This document shows positions 1 to 7,998 of a stretch of 64,000 bases of DNA, in pieces. The DNA comes from M3007 sp031398055 (GTDB lineage: Bacteria; Bacteroidota; Bacteroidia; Chitinophagales; Saprospiraceae). The stretch covers positions 6,093-70,092 of the forward strand of contig JANNMS010000148.1 of NCBI GenBank assembly GCA_031398055.1, given 5' to 3'. Position numbers and translations under genes: made by a program. The notes below the pieces were generated by a model. It searched no databases. It saw only the letters and a list, made by a program, of their open reading frames with translations, and was not told the origin of the DNA. The number at the start of each line of letters is the position of its first letter. Position 1 is the first letter of the stretch.

Positions 1-424
1 TCAGGGAATGATGGGTGATTTGAAAATTCAAAAGTTCGCCGACCATCGTTTTGATTTGCTGAATCCGCGGGTCGCAGAACTCGACGACTTTTCCACAGTG
101 CGCACAAATGACGTGATCGTGTTGTTTGAAACCATAGGATTTTTCGTACTGCGCGAGGTTTTTTCCAAACTGGTGTTTTTTAATCAAATCGCAAGTCGTG
201 AGCAAATCCAAGGTGTTGTAAACCGTCGCCCGACTGACCCGGTAATTCGAGTTTTTCATGTGGATGTACAAAGCCTCGGCATCGAAATGGTCGGTGCGTT
301 TGTAAATTTCTTCCAAAATGGCGAAACGTTCGGGGGTTTTTCGCAGGCCACTTTTTTCGAGATAACCAGAAAATAGGTTTAAAACTTCTTTGATTAAATC
401 AATGCGATTGGGTTGGACGCTCAT
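1..424 (-). CDS. Fur family metal-responsive transcriptional regulator (3' end outside the window)
   Basis: The first 141 codons of a Fur-family repressor read leftwards off the window edge. The product begins MSVQPNRIDLIKEV and carries the Fur winged-helix core (RKTPERFAILEEIY, then RVSRATVYNTLDLL, the recognition-helix region) at about residues 26-75. A metal-site segment QHDHVICAHCGKVVEF follows, with the HxH and CxxC ligands usual for Fur/PerR/Zur. Family members bind DNA as metal-loaded dimers and repress iron, zinc or peroxide genes; which metal this one senses cannot be read here. The ATG is at 422-424, with a Bacteroidota -7 box 21 bp upstream. It has its own promoter and no partner gene upstream. 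Family assignment is firm; subtype is open. Confidence 0.9.
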   Translation of the reverse strand, partial: MSVQPNRIDLIKEVLNLFSGYLEKSGLRKTPERFAILEEIYKRTDHFDAEALYIHMKNSNYRVSRATVYNTLDLLTTCDLIKKHQFGKNLAQYEKSYGFKQHDHVICAHCGKVVEFCDPRIQQIKTMVGELLNFQITHHSL

Positions 425-444
425 TTTTTTACAAATTTTAAAAG

Positions 445-452
445 CAAAGGTA
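445..452 (-). promoter_or_regulatory. -7 box of the fur-like gene
   Basis: Read on the minus strand this is TACCTTTG, an exact match to the Bacteroidota TAnnTTTG -7 element, 21 bp before the ATG at 424. No clear -33 TTTG is seen. Confidence 0.5.
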
Positions 453-474
453 GTTTTTGGAGGGTTTAAAAATT

Positions 475-515
475 AAAAAGGGGCAAAAAGGTTGTGTGCC
501 TTTTTACCCCTTTTT
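475..515. terminator. Bidirectional hairpin terminator
   Basis: Two 17-base arms (475-491 and 499-515) pair with one mismatch around a 7-base loop; an A-run and a T-run at the ends make it usable from both sides. It lies directly after the caspase gene (minus strand, ending at 549). Confidence 0.65.
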
Positions 516-548
516 AATTTTTTCGAATCTATTTCTGCTTCATTTTCC

Positions 549-2231
549 TCAATATTTCCTCGAAAGTGCTACTGGCATCGCCGGATCGTAAGTGCCTTTG
601 ATGACCGGGCTTTGCCGATTCCCGGTGTACGTTCTGACCTGTTCAAAAACAAAATCGTACAATTCCTCGATGGTCACGATGCCGCTTTTGTCCTTGTCGG
701 CCTCGCCTTTCAAACCGCGAATCAAAAAATGGGTAAAAACACCCTGCCGCAAACCTTGCGATTCCAACGAAGTTTCGTCCGATTTTGAAGACATAATTAA
801 TGCCGTGCCGGAGATAGTTTTTGCCAATTGTTGGTAATATTTGACCAATTCTGGTTCGGTTTCGCCACTTCGCATGGCAATAATGCCACCAGAATGGCAG
901 GCGTCGGCGAGGCAAAGTTTGTATTTGGCATGGCATTTATTGAAACGTTCGGCGATTTCTTCGTGCGGGATTTTGTTGTTGAACCCATCAAAATCAATCG
1001 GCAAAAACGAGCCGTTCAAGCCGTGACCCGAAAAATAAAAGATGACCAAATCGTTGCTCGTCGCCCGTTCGAAAATTTCGTCAATTGCGGTGAGGACATT
1101 TTCGCGGGTCGCGTCTTCGTCAATCAAAAGCCGCAATTGTTCGTCGGGCAACGCGCCGCCTTCCAAACTTTTCAAAAAAGCGAAAAAACGGTAGGCATCG
1201 TCGTCGGTGTATCGAAGTGCTGGCATGTGGTTGTACGCCCCGACGCCGACGACAACTGCCCAAATTTTGGTTTCTTGCTTGACCTGTTCGATGACTTGTT
1301 TTTGCTCCTCGACGACTTCGGCGGAAGGTTTGTAATCGTTGGGCGTGTCTTTTCCCAAAAATTCGCCATCTTTCCAATAACCCGCGACCTCCGTGCCATC
1401 GTGAATGTATAAATTTCCTTTGCCGTTGAACGACCCATCTGCCCACTCGCCACGATATCTGTCGCCGTTGGCATAAACGCAAACGCCAAAACCGTTGGGT
1501 TTTTTGTCTTTAAAATCGCCCGTAAATTTCGCCGAACCTTCTTTATAAACGTAGGTGCCTTTTCCATTTTGGCAATCGCCTTCGATGCAGCCAGTTTTTG
1601 CACTTTCAATCAGGCTGCTGCCGATAAATTCGCCTTCGCGCCACTCGCCCTCTTCTTTTGAGCCGTCGGCGTGAAAACGCGTGCCTTGTCCGTGCGGGTA
1701 GTTTTCGGCAAATTGACCGACGAATTTGTCGGCGTTTGCAAAGTAAAAAGTGCCTTGGCCAGTGTATTTTCCGTTTTTGAAATGGCCTTCATATTTCGAG
1801 CCGTCGGGATAGGCGATTACGCCTTCGCCGTTTTTGCAGTCGCCGGAGAGGCAGCCGGATTGGATGTCCGTGCCGTCGTCCTGCCGTTCTTCCGCTTTTT
1901 TGGCAATGTATTCTTCCAAAATATTGCCGGCGGCGTCCACTGGTTTGCCTTTTTTCCAGATGCCGTTGCGTTTTGTGCCGTCGGGGTAAGTTTTTATGCC
2001 TTTGCCTTCGGGGTAGCGGTTGCGCCACTCGCCCTGATATTTTGAGCCGTCGGTGTATTGGCAAGTGCCGACGCCGTGGATTTCGCCATTTTTAAAATCG
2101 CCGATGTATTTCGCACCGGACGGATATTTAAAAATGCCTTTGCCGTTTTTGCAATCGCCGGAGAGGCACTGCGCTTCGGCATTTGAAAAAATGAAAATAG
2201 AAAGAATGGAAAAAAAGAAGTACTTCAACAT
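549..2231 (-). CDS. Secreted MORN-repeat protein with C-terminal caspase-like (C14) peptidase domain
   Basis: 560 residues. A signal peptide (about 1-20, ending SNAEAQ) is followed by three tandem modules of about 95 residues, each opening with GC(L/I)xGDCxNGxG and holding MORN-type YxGxxxxGxxxGxG units. Residues about 323-555 form a caspase-fold domain: a WAVVVGVGAY strand, the catalytic His near 403 in YFSGHG and the catalytic Cys near 445 in LADACHSGG. A perfect 12-residue EF-hand loop (about 512-523, starting DKDKSG and ending in Glu) lies near the C terminus, suggesting calcium dependence as in many metacaspases (inference). MORN repeats usually bind lipid or membranes. The protein would act in the periplasm or outside. 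No sorting domain is visible. Substrate unknown. It is transcribed alone, with a terminator at 475-515. Confidence 0.88.
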   Translation of the reverse strand: MLKYFFFSILSIFIFSNAEAQCLSGDCKNGKGIFKYPSGAKYIGDFKNGEIHGVGTCQYTDGSKYQGEWRNRYPEGKGIKTYPDGTKRNGIWKKGKPVDAAGNILEEYIAKKAEERQDDGTDIQSGCLSGDCKNGEGVIAYPDGSKYEGHFKNGKYTGQGTFYFANADKFVGQFAENYPHGQGTRFHADGSKEEGEWREGEFIGSSLIESAKTGCIEGDCQNGKGTYVYKEGSAKFTGDFKDKKPNGFGVCVYANGDRYRGEWADGSFNGKGNLYIHDGTEVAGYWKDGEFLGKDTPNDYKPSAEVVEEQKQVIEQVKQETKIWAVVVGVGAYNHMPALRYTDDDAYRFFAFLKSLEGGALPDEQLRLLIDEDATRENVLTAIDEIFERATSNDLVIFYFSGHGLNGSFLPIDFDGFNNKIPHEEIAERFNKCHAKYKLCLADACHSGGIIAMRSGETEPELVKYYQQLAKTISGTALIMSSKSDETSLESQGLRQGVFTHFLIRGLKGEADKDKSGIVTIEELYDFVFEQVRTYTGNRQSPVIKGTYDPAMPVALSRKY

Positions 2232-2402
2232 TTTCGTTTCGCGTGGATTTGAATTTCAGAAAAACAGGCTGATTTTGTGGTCGGTGAAAGTCGGACAGAT
2301 TAAATATTTCACCAAAATATTTCCATAAAATTAACCGAACTGCGGTAGGTTTTATTGTTTGTCAAAGAAAACGTATGAATAGTTTAGGCTTTTTGAAAAA
2401 AG

Positions 2403-2434
2403 AAAAACCGCCTCGGTTGGCCGAGGCGGTTTTT
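2403..2434. terminator. Hairpin terminator after the DUF5777 operon
   Basis: Perfect 14-base arms (AAAAACCGCCTCGG and its complement) around a TTGG loop with flanking A and T runs. It lies downstream of the minus-strand DUF5777 gene that ends at 2478. Confidence 0.8.
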
Positions 2435-2477
2435 CAAAATCTGATTGAATTTTGTTTAAGATTCATCATTTATCATT

Positions 2478-3392
2478 TCAATTGACTTTTGGACGATTGA
2501 CTGTAAAAACCCTTGAAATATTGAAGCCAAAACGAATCCCGCTCAACATTTGTCCATCCGTGCCTTTAAAAAACCAATCTTCGGAAGTTTCGGTAATAAA
2601 ACCTTTGTAAGTCATGTCTTGTGAATTGGTGAAATGTAATTGAAAAACGTGGCCGCCCGTTTCAATATCAAAGCCAAGGCTCAATGAATTGTAATAAGTT
2701 GTGGCCAATTGATTGGGCAAAACATAATAGTATTCAGCATTGAGAGCCACACGTTTTGTCAATTTATATCGTCCGCCAACACCGATAGAAATAACATCGT
2801 TTTTATCTTCTTTTGTCAATGTTAAATTACGATGGATAAGCGTGGGCATAAGTTGCAATGAAACCCTTTCATTGAATTTTTTGGCAATCAACAATTGGTG
2901 GGTATAATAAAGCCGTTGAGAAAAAAAGTTTTCGCGGTCGCTGTCGCTAAATTTAATAGACTTTATTTGTGCATCAATCAAATAAGATAGAGAAATGGGC
3001 ATAGTTTTCTTGCCAGTCGATTGTCGCAACACCTTGTATTTTGCAAAACCATCGTAGATTTTTTCTTTGCTGCTGCGCCCAACGCCAATCATTAGTCTAT
3101 CCGTAATTCCATAATCAAAACCAAAACGGATAGACGCGCCATCCAAGCCCACTAAATCATAAAGTCCTTGCCGGAGTGGTGTAAATCGGTGGGAAATTTT
3201 AAAATCCAATATCCCACCTGCAGTGTTTTCAATAGAATGTCCATTAATAATTCTATTGGTTTTAAATGTTGCGGTGGTGTAATCGGTCGTTTCTTCTTCG
3301 CCGAGCATGGATAATAAATCCTCTTCTTTTTGAGCCGTTAAAAAATTTAAACTCAATAAGAAAACGATAAGAAGGGATAGACTTTTTTTCAT
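2478..3392 (-). CDS. DUF5777 family outer-membrane beta-barrel protein
   Basis: 304 residues with a signal peptide (about 1-20, ending FLTAQ). The body alternates short hydrophobic/aromatic strands (for example FRFTPLRQG-like and RLMIGVGRSSKEKI stretches) and ends in an aromatic strand, as in the DUF5777 barrel proteins of Bacteroidota. Function is unknown; an outer-membrane location is inferred. It is last in a three-gene operon, 16 bp after the OB-fold gene. DUF5777 genes are typically near c-type cytochrome and YceI genes, and the haem protein is here but YceI is not. The operon is AT-richer than its surroundings. Confidence 0.75.
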   Translation of the reverse strand: MKKSLSLLIVFLLSLNFLTAQKEEDLLSMLGEEETTDYTTATFKTNRIINGHSIENTAGGILDFKISHRFTPLRQGLYDLVGLDGASIRFGFDYGITDRLMIGVGRSSKEKIYDGFAKYKVLRQSTGKKTMPISLSYLIDAQIKSIKFSDSDRENFFSQRLYYTHQLLIAKKFNERVSLQLMPTLIHRNLTLTKEDKNDVISIGVGGRYKLTKRVALNAEYYYVLPNQLATTYYNSLSLGFDIETGGHVFQLHFTNSQDMTYKGFITETSEDWFFKGTDGQMLSGIRFGFNISRVFTVNRPKVN

Positions 3393-3408
3393 AAATTTAG
3401 AGATTTTT

Positions 3409-3810
3409 TTATTTTACTTCAACGCAACGGCTCAATTGAACATCCATATTCAAACCGGAGCATTTACATTTTAAAGTTACTTTTTCACCGACGGGAAAAT
3501 TGGTGCGCGGGTGTTTTGTCAAATTATCCAATTCGCAAACCACGCCAAACATTGCATCTGCGCCAGTATCTAAATTGACTTTATTATTGTTGCTTTCTTT
3601 TACAATCCCTGAAACGGAGATTGTTTTATCCAAAAATTTGGTGTTGGCTGCGGATTCGTCATTGCTAAATTGTGCAAACAAATCCGTAGAACTTATTTCA
3701 ATATCTGCTTTTGCGGCGGTCATATTTTCGTGCGGCTTGTTCCACATATAATAACCAAAAGAACCGCCGACAACGGCCACTAATAATATTAAGGAAATTC
3801 CCTTTTTCAT
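3409..3810 (-). CDS. Small exported OB-fold (tRNA_anti-like) protein
   Basis: 133 residues. One N-terminal hydrophobic segment (about 5-22) looks like an anchor or uncleaved signal. The rest (about 38-133) fits the OB-fold 'tRNA_anti-like' family of small Bacteroidota exported proteins: a helix with DLFAQFSNDESAANTKF, a strand TISVSGIVKE, then VVCELD and a strand VTLKCKCSG. Two cysteines lie close together (KCKC) with a third near the C terminus. Ligand unknown. It is the middle gene of the haem lipoprotein/OB-fold/DUF5777 operon, so an envelope role linked to the barrel or the haem protein is likely but unproven. Confidence 0.7.
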   Translation of the reverse strand: MKKGISLILLVAVVGGSFGYYMWNKPHENMTAAKADIEISSTDLFAQFSNDESAANTKFLDKTISVSGIVKESNNNKVNLDTGADAMFGVVCELDNLTKHPRTNFPVGEKVTLKCKCSGLNMDVQLSRCVEVK

Positions 3811-3889
3811 AATTAAAAAGTTGATTAGTTAATTGTTGATTTAGATAGGAATTTTTATAGATTTTATATAAAAGTCTTATCGCTGTAAA

Positions 3890-4294
3890 TCAATTATTTT
3901 TCGCTCCTGCGTTTACCCAAGATTGGATTTTTTGTCTATCGCATTCACTTAATAAACCGCCATTTGTAATTGGTGGCATAGGATTAGAAGCATCGTTGGT
4001 TCGATTTACTAATTGGCCGCCCGTCGCAAAACCTTTCAATAAAGAATAAGACTCCATGGCTATTCCAGCTGTTCCACCCGTTCCGGTATGACAAGATAAA
4101 CACTTATCATCCATAATTTTCTTTATCTCTACACTGTATCGCATATCCGTTGTATCACAAGTTGTATTTGGATACAAATCCTCTTCATTGTCGTAGTAAC
4201 AAGACTGTTGTGTGGGTACTACTATTGTAATTAACAATAAAAAAAGCAGGCTTGCGCTTGCCACAAAATTGATTTTCTTTTTGGAATAAATCAT
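3890..4294 (-). CDS. Mono-haem c-type cytochrome lipoprotein
   Basis: 134 residues from the ATG at 4294; an open frame extends to 4426 but lacks a signal sequence there, whereas this start gives a proper hydrophobic segment. The signal ends in QQSC, a plausible lipobox, followed by CYYDNEEDLYP, so the mature protein would be lipidated. A single haem c motif CLSCH lies at about residue 71-75, and MPP in ASNPMPP is a candidate distal Met ligand. Domain length fits the small cytochrome c-like fold. It is the first gene of the operon leading to the OB-fold and DUF5777 genes. Redox partner unknown. Confidence 0.8.
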   Translation of the reverse strand: MIYSKKKINFVASASLLFLLLITIVVPTQQSCYYDNEEDLYPNTTCDTTDMRYSVEIKKIMDDKCLSCHTGTGGTAGIAMESYSLLKGFATGGQLVNRTNDASNPMPPITNGGLLSECDRQKIQSWVNAGAKNN

Positions 4295-4538
4295 TACTTG
4301 AATCAGTTTAATTTTCAAAAATTTAAGAGCAAATTTAATTAAAAAGTACAATTTCAAAAGCCAAAGAACTCTTGGAAAACTGACAAAACGGGATGTAAAA
4401 AAGCAAACCAAGTCTTTGGGTGACAAAAAATGACGGCAACTTTTTTGGGAATTTTAAATTTAAATGGTCGCAAATCTAAAATATCAGGGGCGGTTTGGAA
4501 ACTTTGCCTCGCTGAACCAGTAAAAAAAGCTACTCAAT

Positions 4539-4670
4539 ATGGAATTTCAAGAACAGAAATGGAAATCGTACCTCAAAAAATTGGGCATCGGTGGCATCAT
4601 CTTCTTCACAGTGAAAGGCACCCTCACGCTGCTATTTGGCAGTTATCTTGTCAATTTGCTCTGCAATTGA
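4539..4670 (+). CDS. 43-residue single-pass membrane micro-protein
   Basis: An ORF of 43 codons starting MEFQEQKWKSYLKKLG: a basic amphipathic head, then a hydrophobic segment (GIGGIIFFTVKGTLTLLFG, about 16-34). The shape (WKxYLKKLGxGG, then FF, then KG and a hydrophobic tail) resembles small membrane proteins often left unannotated in Bacteroidota. A second frame over the same bases (4430-4687) is longer but has no protein-like composition. Promoter support is weak. Function unknown; it stands alone between two divergent units. Confidence 0.45.
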   Translation: MEFQEQKWKSYLKKLGIGGIIFFTVKGTLTLLFGSYLVNLLCN

Positions 4671-4721
4671 ATTTTTTCGGTTTGTAAAAATTTTACAAAT
4701 CTTGTAAAAATTTAAAAATTA

Positions 4722-4754
4722 TTTGTTTTAAAAATACTTTTTGTTTTATCTTTG
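4722..4754 (+). promoter_or_regulatory. Bacteroidota promoter of the START/GyrI gene
   Basis: TTTG at 4722-4725 and TATCTTTG at 4747-4754, 21 bp apart, match the -33 TTTG / -7 TAnnTTTG consensus. The gene begins 102 bp downstream, giving a leader of about 95 nt. Confidence 0.6.
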
Positions 4755-4856
4755 TAAGGCAAATCTTCTTTGCAGCACTACGATTTCCACATTCAAACCA
4801 ATTTTTTAATGAATTTCCCACACAACCAACTTTCTTCACCATCTAAAATTTAAGTT

Positions 4857-5906
4857 ATGAAAATTCTGAAAATTCTACTTTACATCGTGCTCGGTTTGGC
4901 TGGGCTGGTTGCGTTGCTTGGTCTGTTGGCCAAAAAAGATTATGTCATTGAGCGCACCATTGAAATTAAATCTCCAAAATCAATCGTAATTGAGCAGGTG
5001 ACCGATTACCGAAATTTCAAAAAGTGGTCGCCGTGGGAAGGTCTTGACCCGAAAATTGTAATTAATTTTTCGGGTGAGCAAGGAAAAGTGGGGTCGGCTT
5101 ATCATTGGAAGGGCAATGATCAAGTCGGGGTAGGCAGCATGACCTTGACCAATTTGACCGACAGCCGGGCGGATATGGAATTAAAGTTTATCGAGCCCTT
5201 TGAAAGCGTTGCTCCAAACTATTATACTTTTGATGAAAAGGATGGCATCACGAAAGTTTTGTGGGGCATTAAAATGCATATGCCATTTCCGATGAATGTT
5301 TCGGGGATGTTCATGGATATGGATAAGGCTTTGGGCGATGATTATAGTAAAGGATTGGTGAAACTGAAAAAAGTTTGCGAGGAACTCGCCGCCGTGAAAA
5401 AATACAAAGGCTATGAAGTGACTGAAAGCGAATTGCCAGTTCGGTATTATTCAGGCATTCGTTCAGTTGTGAAATTTGCAGATTTGCATGACTTTTTTCA
5501 AAAAAACATGCCCAAATCTGCTGAATTGACTGCTAAACAAGGCGCAAAAATTGATGGCCCGGCGACAGGTTTGTATTGGTATTACGATGAAAAAAAAGGA
5601 CAAACAGACATGGCGACCGCTGTTCCGATTTCAGAAGCACAAAAATTGGGCAACGGTGTGACCGTTTTTACAGTTGGTGGTGGCAAAGCTGCGACCATAA
5701 ATTATTTCGGAAATTATGAAAAAATAGGCGACGCACACATGGCGATGGATGAATTTATGACCGAAAAAGGTTTGGAACAAATCCCGCCCGTCATCGAAGA
5801 ATACGTCACTGACCCGATGGTTGAAAAAGACACGAGCAAATGGTTGTCGCGGGTAATTTATTTTACAAAACCAAAAGCATCGGCAGTCGAAGAGCTGAAA
5901 AAATAA
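4857..5906 (+). CDS. Membrane-anchored SRPBCC (START-like) plus GyrI-like effector-binding protein
   Basis: 349 residues. An N-terminal membrane segment (about 4-25) precedes an SRPBCC/polyketide-cyclase-like domain (about 30-178; IERTIEIKSPKSIVIEQV, then WSPWEGLDP). A second domain (about 185-345) resembles the GyrI/AraC effector-binding fold, with YYSGIRSVV and AATINYFGNYEKI as the paired strand/helix elements. Both folds bind small hydrophobic ligands. The two-domain order is common in Bacteroidota, but no function is established. It would sit in the inner membrane. It has its own promoter and a strong terminator (5933-5980). Confidence 0.8.
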   Translation: MKILKILLYIVLGLAGLVALLGLLAKKDYVIERTIEIKSPKSIVIEQVTDYRNFKKWSPWEGLDPKIVINFSGEQGKVGSAYHWKGNDQVGVGSMTLTNLTDSRADMELKFIEPFESVAPNYYTFDEKDGITKVLWGIKMHMPFPMNVSGMFMDMDKALGDDYSKGLVKLKKVCEELAAVKKYKGYEVTESELPVRYYSGIRSVVKFADLHDFFQKNMPKSAELTAKQGAKIDGPATGLYWYYDEKKGQTDMATAVPISEAQKLGNGVTVFTVGGGKAATINYFGNYEKIGDAHMAMDEFMTEKGLEQIPPVIEEYVTDPMVEKDTSKWLSRVIYFTKPKASAVEELKK

Positions 5907-5932
5907 GGTTTTAAAGTTTTTCTGGCTACCCC

Positions 5933-5980
5933 AAAAAAGAGGCTGCCCCGCAAGTTTCCTTGTGGGGCAGCCTCTTTTTT
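5933..5980. terminator. Strong bidirectional hairpin terminator
   Basis: Arms of 22 bases (5933-5954 and 5959-5980) with one G-U pair around a TTTC loop, bounded by A6 and T6. It lies between the convergent START/GyrI gene and the small minus-strand gene at 6000. Confidence 0.85.
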
Positions 5981-5999
5981 GCCCAAAACTGGATAAAAA

Positions 6000-6233
6000 T
6001 TACGCGGCCATAGCCAATCTCGAATAATTCAAGATATTCGTAATTGATGCGGGAGCGGGATTGAATTGCACTTTTGGCAACATCATTTTTCCCATCAAAA
6101 CTTCATCCAAAACTTGGCGCATTTCAAAATCGGCGGCGATGTTTTCGGCCACCGTTCTTGCTTCCTCTCCATCCATTTCGCGGTAGATGAAAGGCAGCAA
6201 TGAATCATATTTGTTTAAAAAATCCATAGGCAT
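6000..6233 (-). CDS. Small conserved acidic protein, function unknown
   Basis: 77 residues, or 75 if the second Met (MDFLNKYD) is used. The order is a helical N-terminal half (LPFIYREMDGEEARTVAENIAADFEMRQVLDEVL) and a short tail (NPAPASITNILNYSR). The layout resembles short Bacteroidota proteins that look like the N-terminal helices of anti-sigma factors (a YxExxxEE...L..dpe.r..l..l pattern) without the zinc ligands or membrane segment. The resemblance is a pattern match only. It ends at the bidirectional terminator and has no operon partner. Confidence 0.7.
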   Translation of the reverse strand: MPMDFLNKYDSLLPFIYREMDGEEARTVAENIAADFEMRQVLDEVLMGKMMLPKVQFNPAPASITNILNYSRLAMAA

Positions 6234-6371
6234 TTGACCTTAAATTTATAAGAAGATTGATTTGTAAAACTCAAACGTAAAACCGGTCTTGGAGTTGGAT
6301 TATTGCTATTTCACAAAAAAAATTTCGTTAAACCCGTAGTTTGCTCCCCCCTGACAGAATATGATTTGGTT

Positions 6372-6449
6372 GATTGGTTATTAGTTATTGGGAAATAAGT
6401 TATCGGCTTCAAATCTAATTACCAATTTTCCAATAACAAATAACCAATT
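6372..6449. repeat. Intergenic inverted repeat before the TPR membrane gene
   Basis: Left arm about 6372-6394 (ATTGGTTATTAGTTATTGGG) pairs imperfectly with about 6426-6449 (CCAATAACAAATAACCAATT). It ends just before the -7 box at 6454 and is not coding. A role in regulation or simply a dispersed palindrome are both possible. Confidence 0.5.
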
Positions 6450-6453
6450 CCCC

Positions 6454-6461
6454 TATCTTCG
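6454..6461 (+). promoter_or_regulatory. -7 box fixing the start of the TPR membrane gene
   Basis: TATCTTCG, one mismatch from TAnnTTTG, lies 16 bp before the ATG at 6478. The longer frame from 6388 would start upstream of this box and inside the inverted repeat, so the internal start is preferred. Confidence 0.45.
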
Positions 6462-6477
6462 TCCACAAACTTTTCAA

Positions 6478-7152
6478 ATGGCACTCCTCCCAGCAAATCG
6501 GCTCAAATTATATCGAAATTTCAAAGCCATCGAAGCGGGCGACTTTTATGGCATTGTCCGCTATTTTGAACGCTTCGAAGATGATATCGAGGAACTTGAC
6601 TTTGAGGAATATTTCGATTGCACGGTTGCCTACACCCATGCACTTTTTGAAATTGGCGAGTTCAGAAAACAAATCGTCATGGCCGACCACCTCCTCGAAA
6701 CCATTATTTCTAACAATATTCAATTTTGGGGCGGCGAAGATTTGTACGCCAAAGTTTTGTTTCGCAAGGCAAGCGCACTTTTCCAAATTCATGAAATCGG
6801 CCAAGCCACCCACATTCTCCGCGAAATTTTGAAAATGCACCCCAACCACCACGAATCGGCGCGTTTTTTACAAAAATGCCTGCTGGTTCAACGCCCGGCG
6901 TGGCTCTCGAAAGCTCGAAATATGACGCTTGCTTTGATTTTGCTTGCTGCATTTTCCATTGCTGCCACCGAAATTTTTGTCATCAAACCATTTTTTCCGG
7001 ATTCGTATCCAGTGGCGCGGTGGGTGCATTTTGGTTTGCTTTTTGCCTCGTTGGCTATTTTGGCCGTTTCGGAAGGTTTGCATTTTTGGAGATGTTTTCG
7101 GCAAGTTCAAAATTTCAAAAAACTATGTCGCCGCCGTCGCCCGAACGCTTGA
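6478..7152 (+). CDS. TPR-like protein with two C-terminal membrane segments
   Basis: 224 residues from the ATG at 6478. The first 140 residues are paired amphipathic helices of TPR type (NFKAIEAGDFYGIVRYFERF, then KVLFRKASALFQIHEIGQA and HPNHHESARFLQKCLL). Two membrane segments follow (about 147-170 and 183-205), ending in a strongly basic tail (KKLCRRRRPNA) expected on the cytoplasmic side. No enzyme motif is seen. It is followed, after its own promoter region, by the PIN-like and methyltransferase genes. Likely an inner-membrane scaffold protein with unknown partners. Confidence 0.7.
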   Translation: MALLPANRLKLYRNFKAIEAGDFYGIVRYFERFEDDIEELDFEEYFDCTVAYTHALFEIGEFRKQIVMADHLLETIISNNIQFWGGEDLYAKVLFRKASALFQIHEIGQATHILREILKMHPNHHESARFLQKCLLVQRPAWLSKARNMTLALILLAAFSIAATEIFVIKPFFPDSYPVARWVHFGLLFASLAILAVSEGLHFWRCFRQVQNFKKLCRRRRPNA

Positions 7153-7212
7153 AAAAGTCTTGTCATCCGACTGCCGCTTCCTGTTTCTTCCTTTCCGTTT
7201 TCTAAAAATGGC

Positions 7213-7241
7213 TTGGCACGTCCGCCGAAAAACTATCTTTG
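7213..7241 (+). promoter_or_regulatory. Promoter of the PIN-like/methyltransferase pair
   Basis: TTG at 7213-7215, an 18-bp spacer and an exact -7 box TATCTTTG at 7234-7241, 22 bp before the ATG at 7264. It marks the start of the two-gene unit. Confidence 0.6.
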
Positions 7242-7263
7242 AGGCGATAAAAGTTATAAAAAT

Positions 7264-7998
7264 ATGCAAAACCGCACCCGCCGCTATCTTTTTGCCGCTT
7301 GGGCAGATGTCGAAAGACTCGATTTTGAATACCTCGAAAAGGTGTGCGACCGATTTTTTATCCTCGTGCCGGAATCGCTTCGGCAAGTACCCTTTCCCTT
7401 GGTCAAACGTTTGCAGCGGCTGGGAAAAGGCGTGAAATGGATAGCAATTTCCGAAAATGCACTCGCCACCCTGCCCATGCAATTGGCGTTTTTGATGGGA
7501 AAATTGCACCAAAAACTGCCCGCCGACATCGAATTTGCCATCCTGTCCGACGACGAAAGTTTCGACCCGCTCGTTCAATTTATTTTTGAAAAAGACAGAA
7601 ACTGCTTCCGAATCCGAGTTTCAAAAGCAAAAGAAACTTTGCCCGCCCCCGAAAATGAAATGGCCGAAACCGTTTTGACAAAAATTGCAACCGTCCATTC
7701 GATCGGTCAAAACGGCAACAAAAAATCAATTTCGAACGGCGAAATCCGCCTCGAAAACACGCACCCCGCTGCCACCGAAACTGTCTCCGAAGAAAATAAT
7801 GTAAAAAGAACGGCTTCCGATGTCATCGAACGTCTGATTCGCACTGGCAACCGCCCGCAAGAATTGACAACTTTAAAACAGTATATTTCGCTCAGCAGCA
7901 CGCCGAATTCGCCCGGTTTGGTGGAAAAAGTGGTCACTTTCATGGCCATGAACAACGAAATCGAAATCCAAGAAAAAGAAGTTGTTTACCATTTTTAA
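7264..7998 (+). CDS. PIN/NYN-like domain protein, function unknown
   Basis: 244 residues. Residues about 1-125 show an alternating beta/alpha pattern with acidic residues at strand ends: LFAAWADVE, then GVKWIAIS, then DIEFAILSDDESFDPLVQFI. This is the layout of PIN/NYN-type nucleic-acid hydrolase folds of the 'PIN-like' Bacteroidota group (pattern judgement). A polar linker (about 130-185) leads to a helical tail (about 190-244; SDVIERLIRTGNRPQELTTL). If active it would be a metal-dependent nuclease; the acidic quartet is not certain. The methyltransferase ATG follows its stop with no gap, so the two are translationally coupled. Confidence 0.6.
   Translation: MQNRTRRYLFAAWADVERLDFEYLEKVCDRFFILVPESLRQVPFPLVKRLQRLGKGVKWIAISENALATLPMQLAFLMGKLHQKLPADIEFAILSDDESFDPLVQFIFEKDRNCFRIRVSKAKETLPAPENEMAETVLTKIATVHSIGQNGNKKSISNGEIRLENTHPAATETVSEENNVKRTASDVIERLIRTGNRPQELTTLKQYISLSSTPNSPGLVEKVVTFMAMNNEIEIQEKEVVYHF

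Noticed and set aside
8..376. Plus-strand open frame of 122 codons at the window start
   Set aside because: It is the antisense of the Fur-family gene, whose minus-strand product has the HxH and CxxC motifs.
4430..4687. 85-codon plus-strand frame
   Set aside because: No hydrophobic or domain pattern; the 43-codon frame inside it looks more like a real protein.
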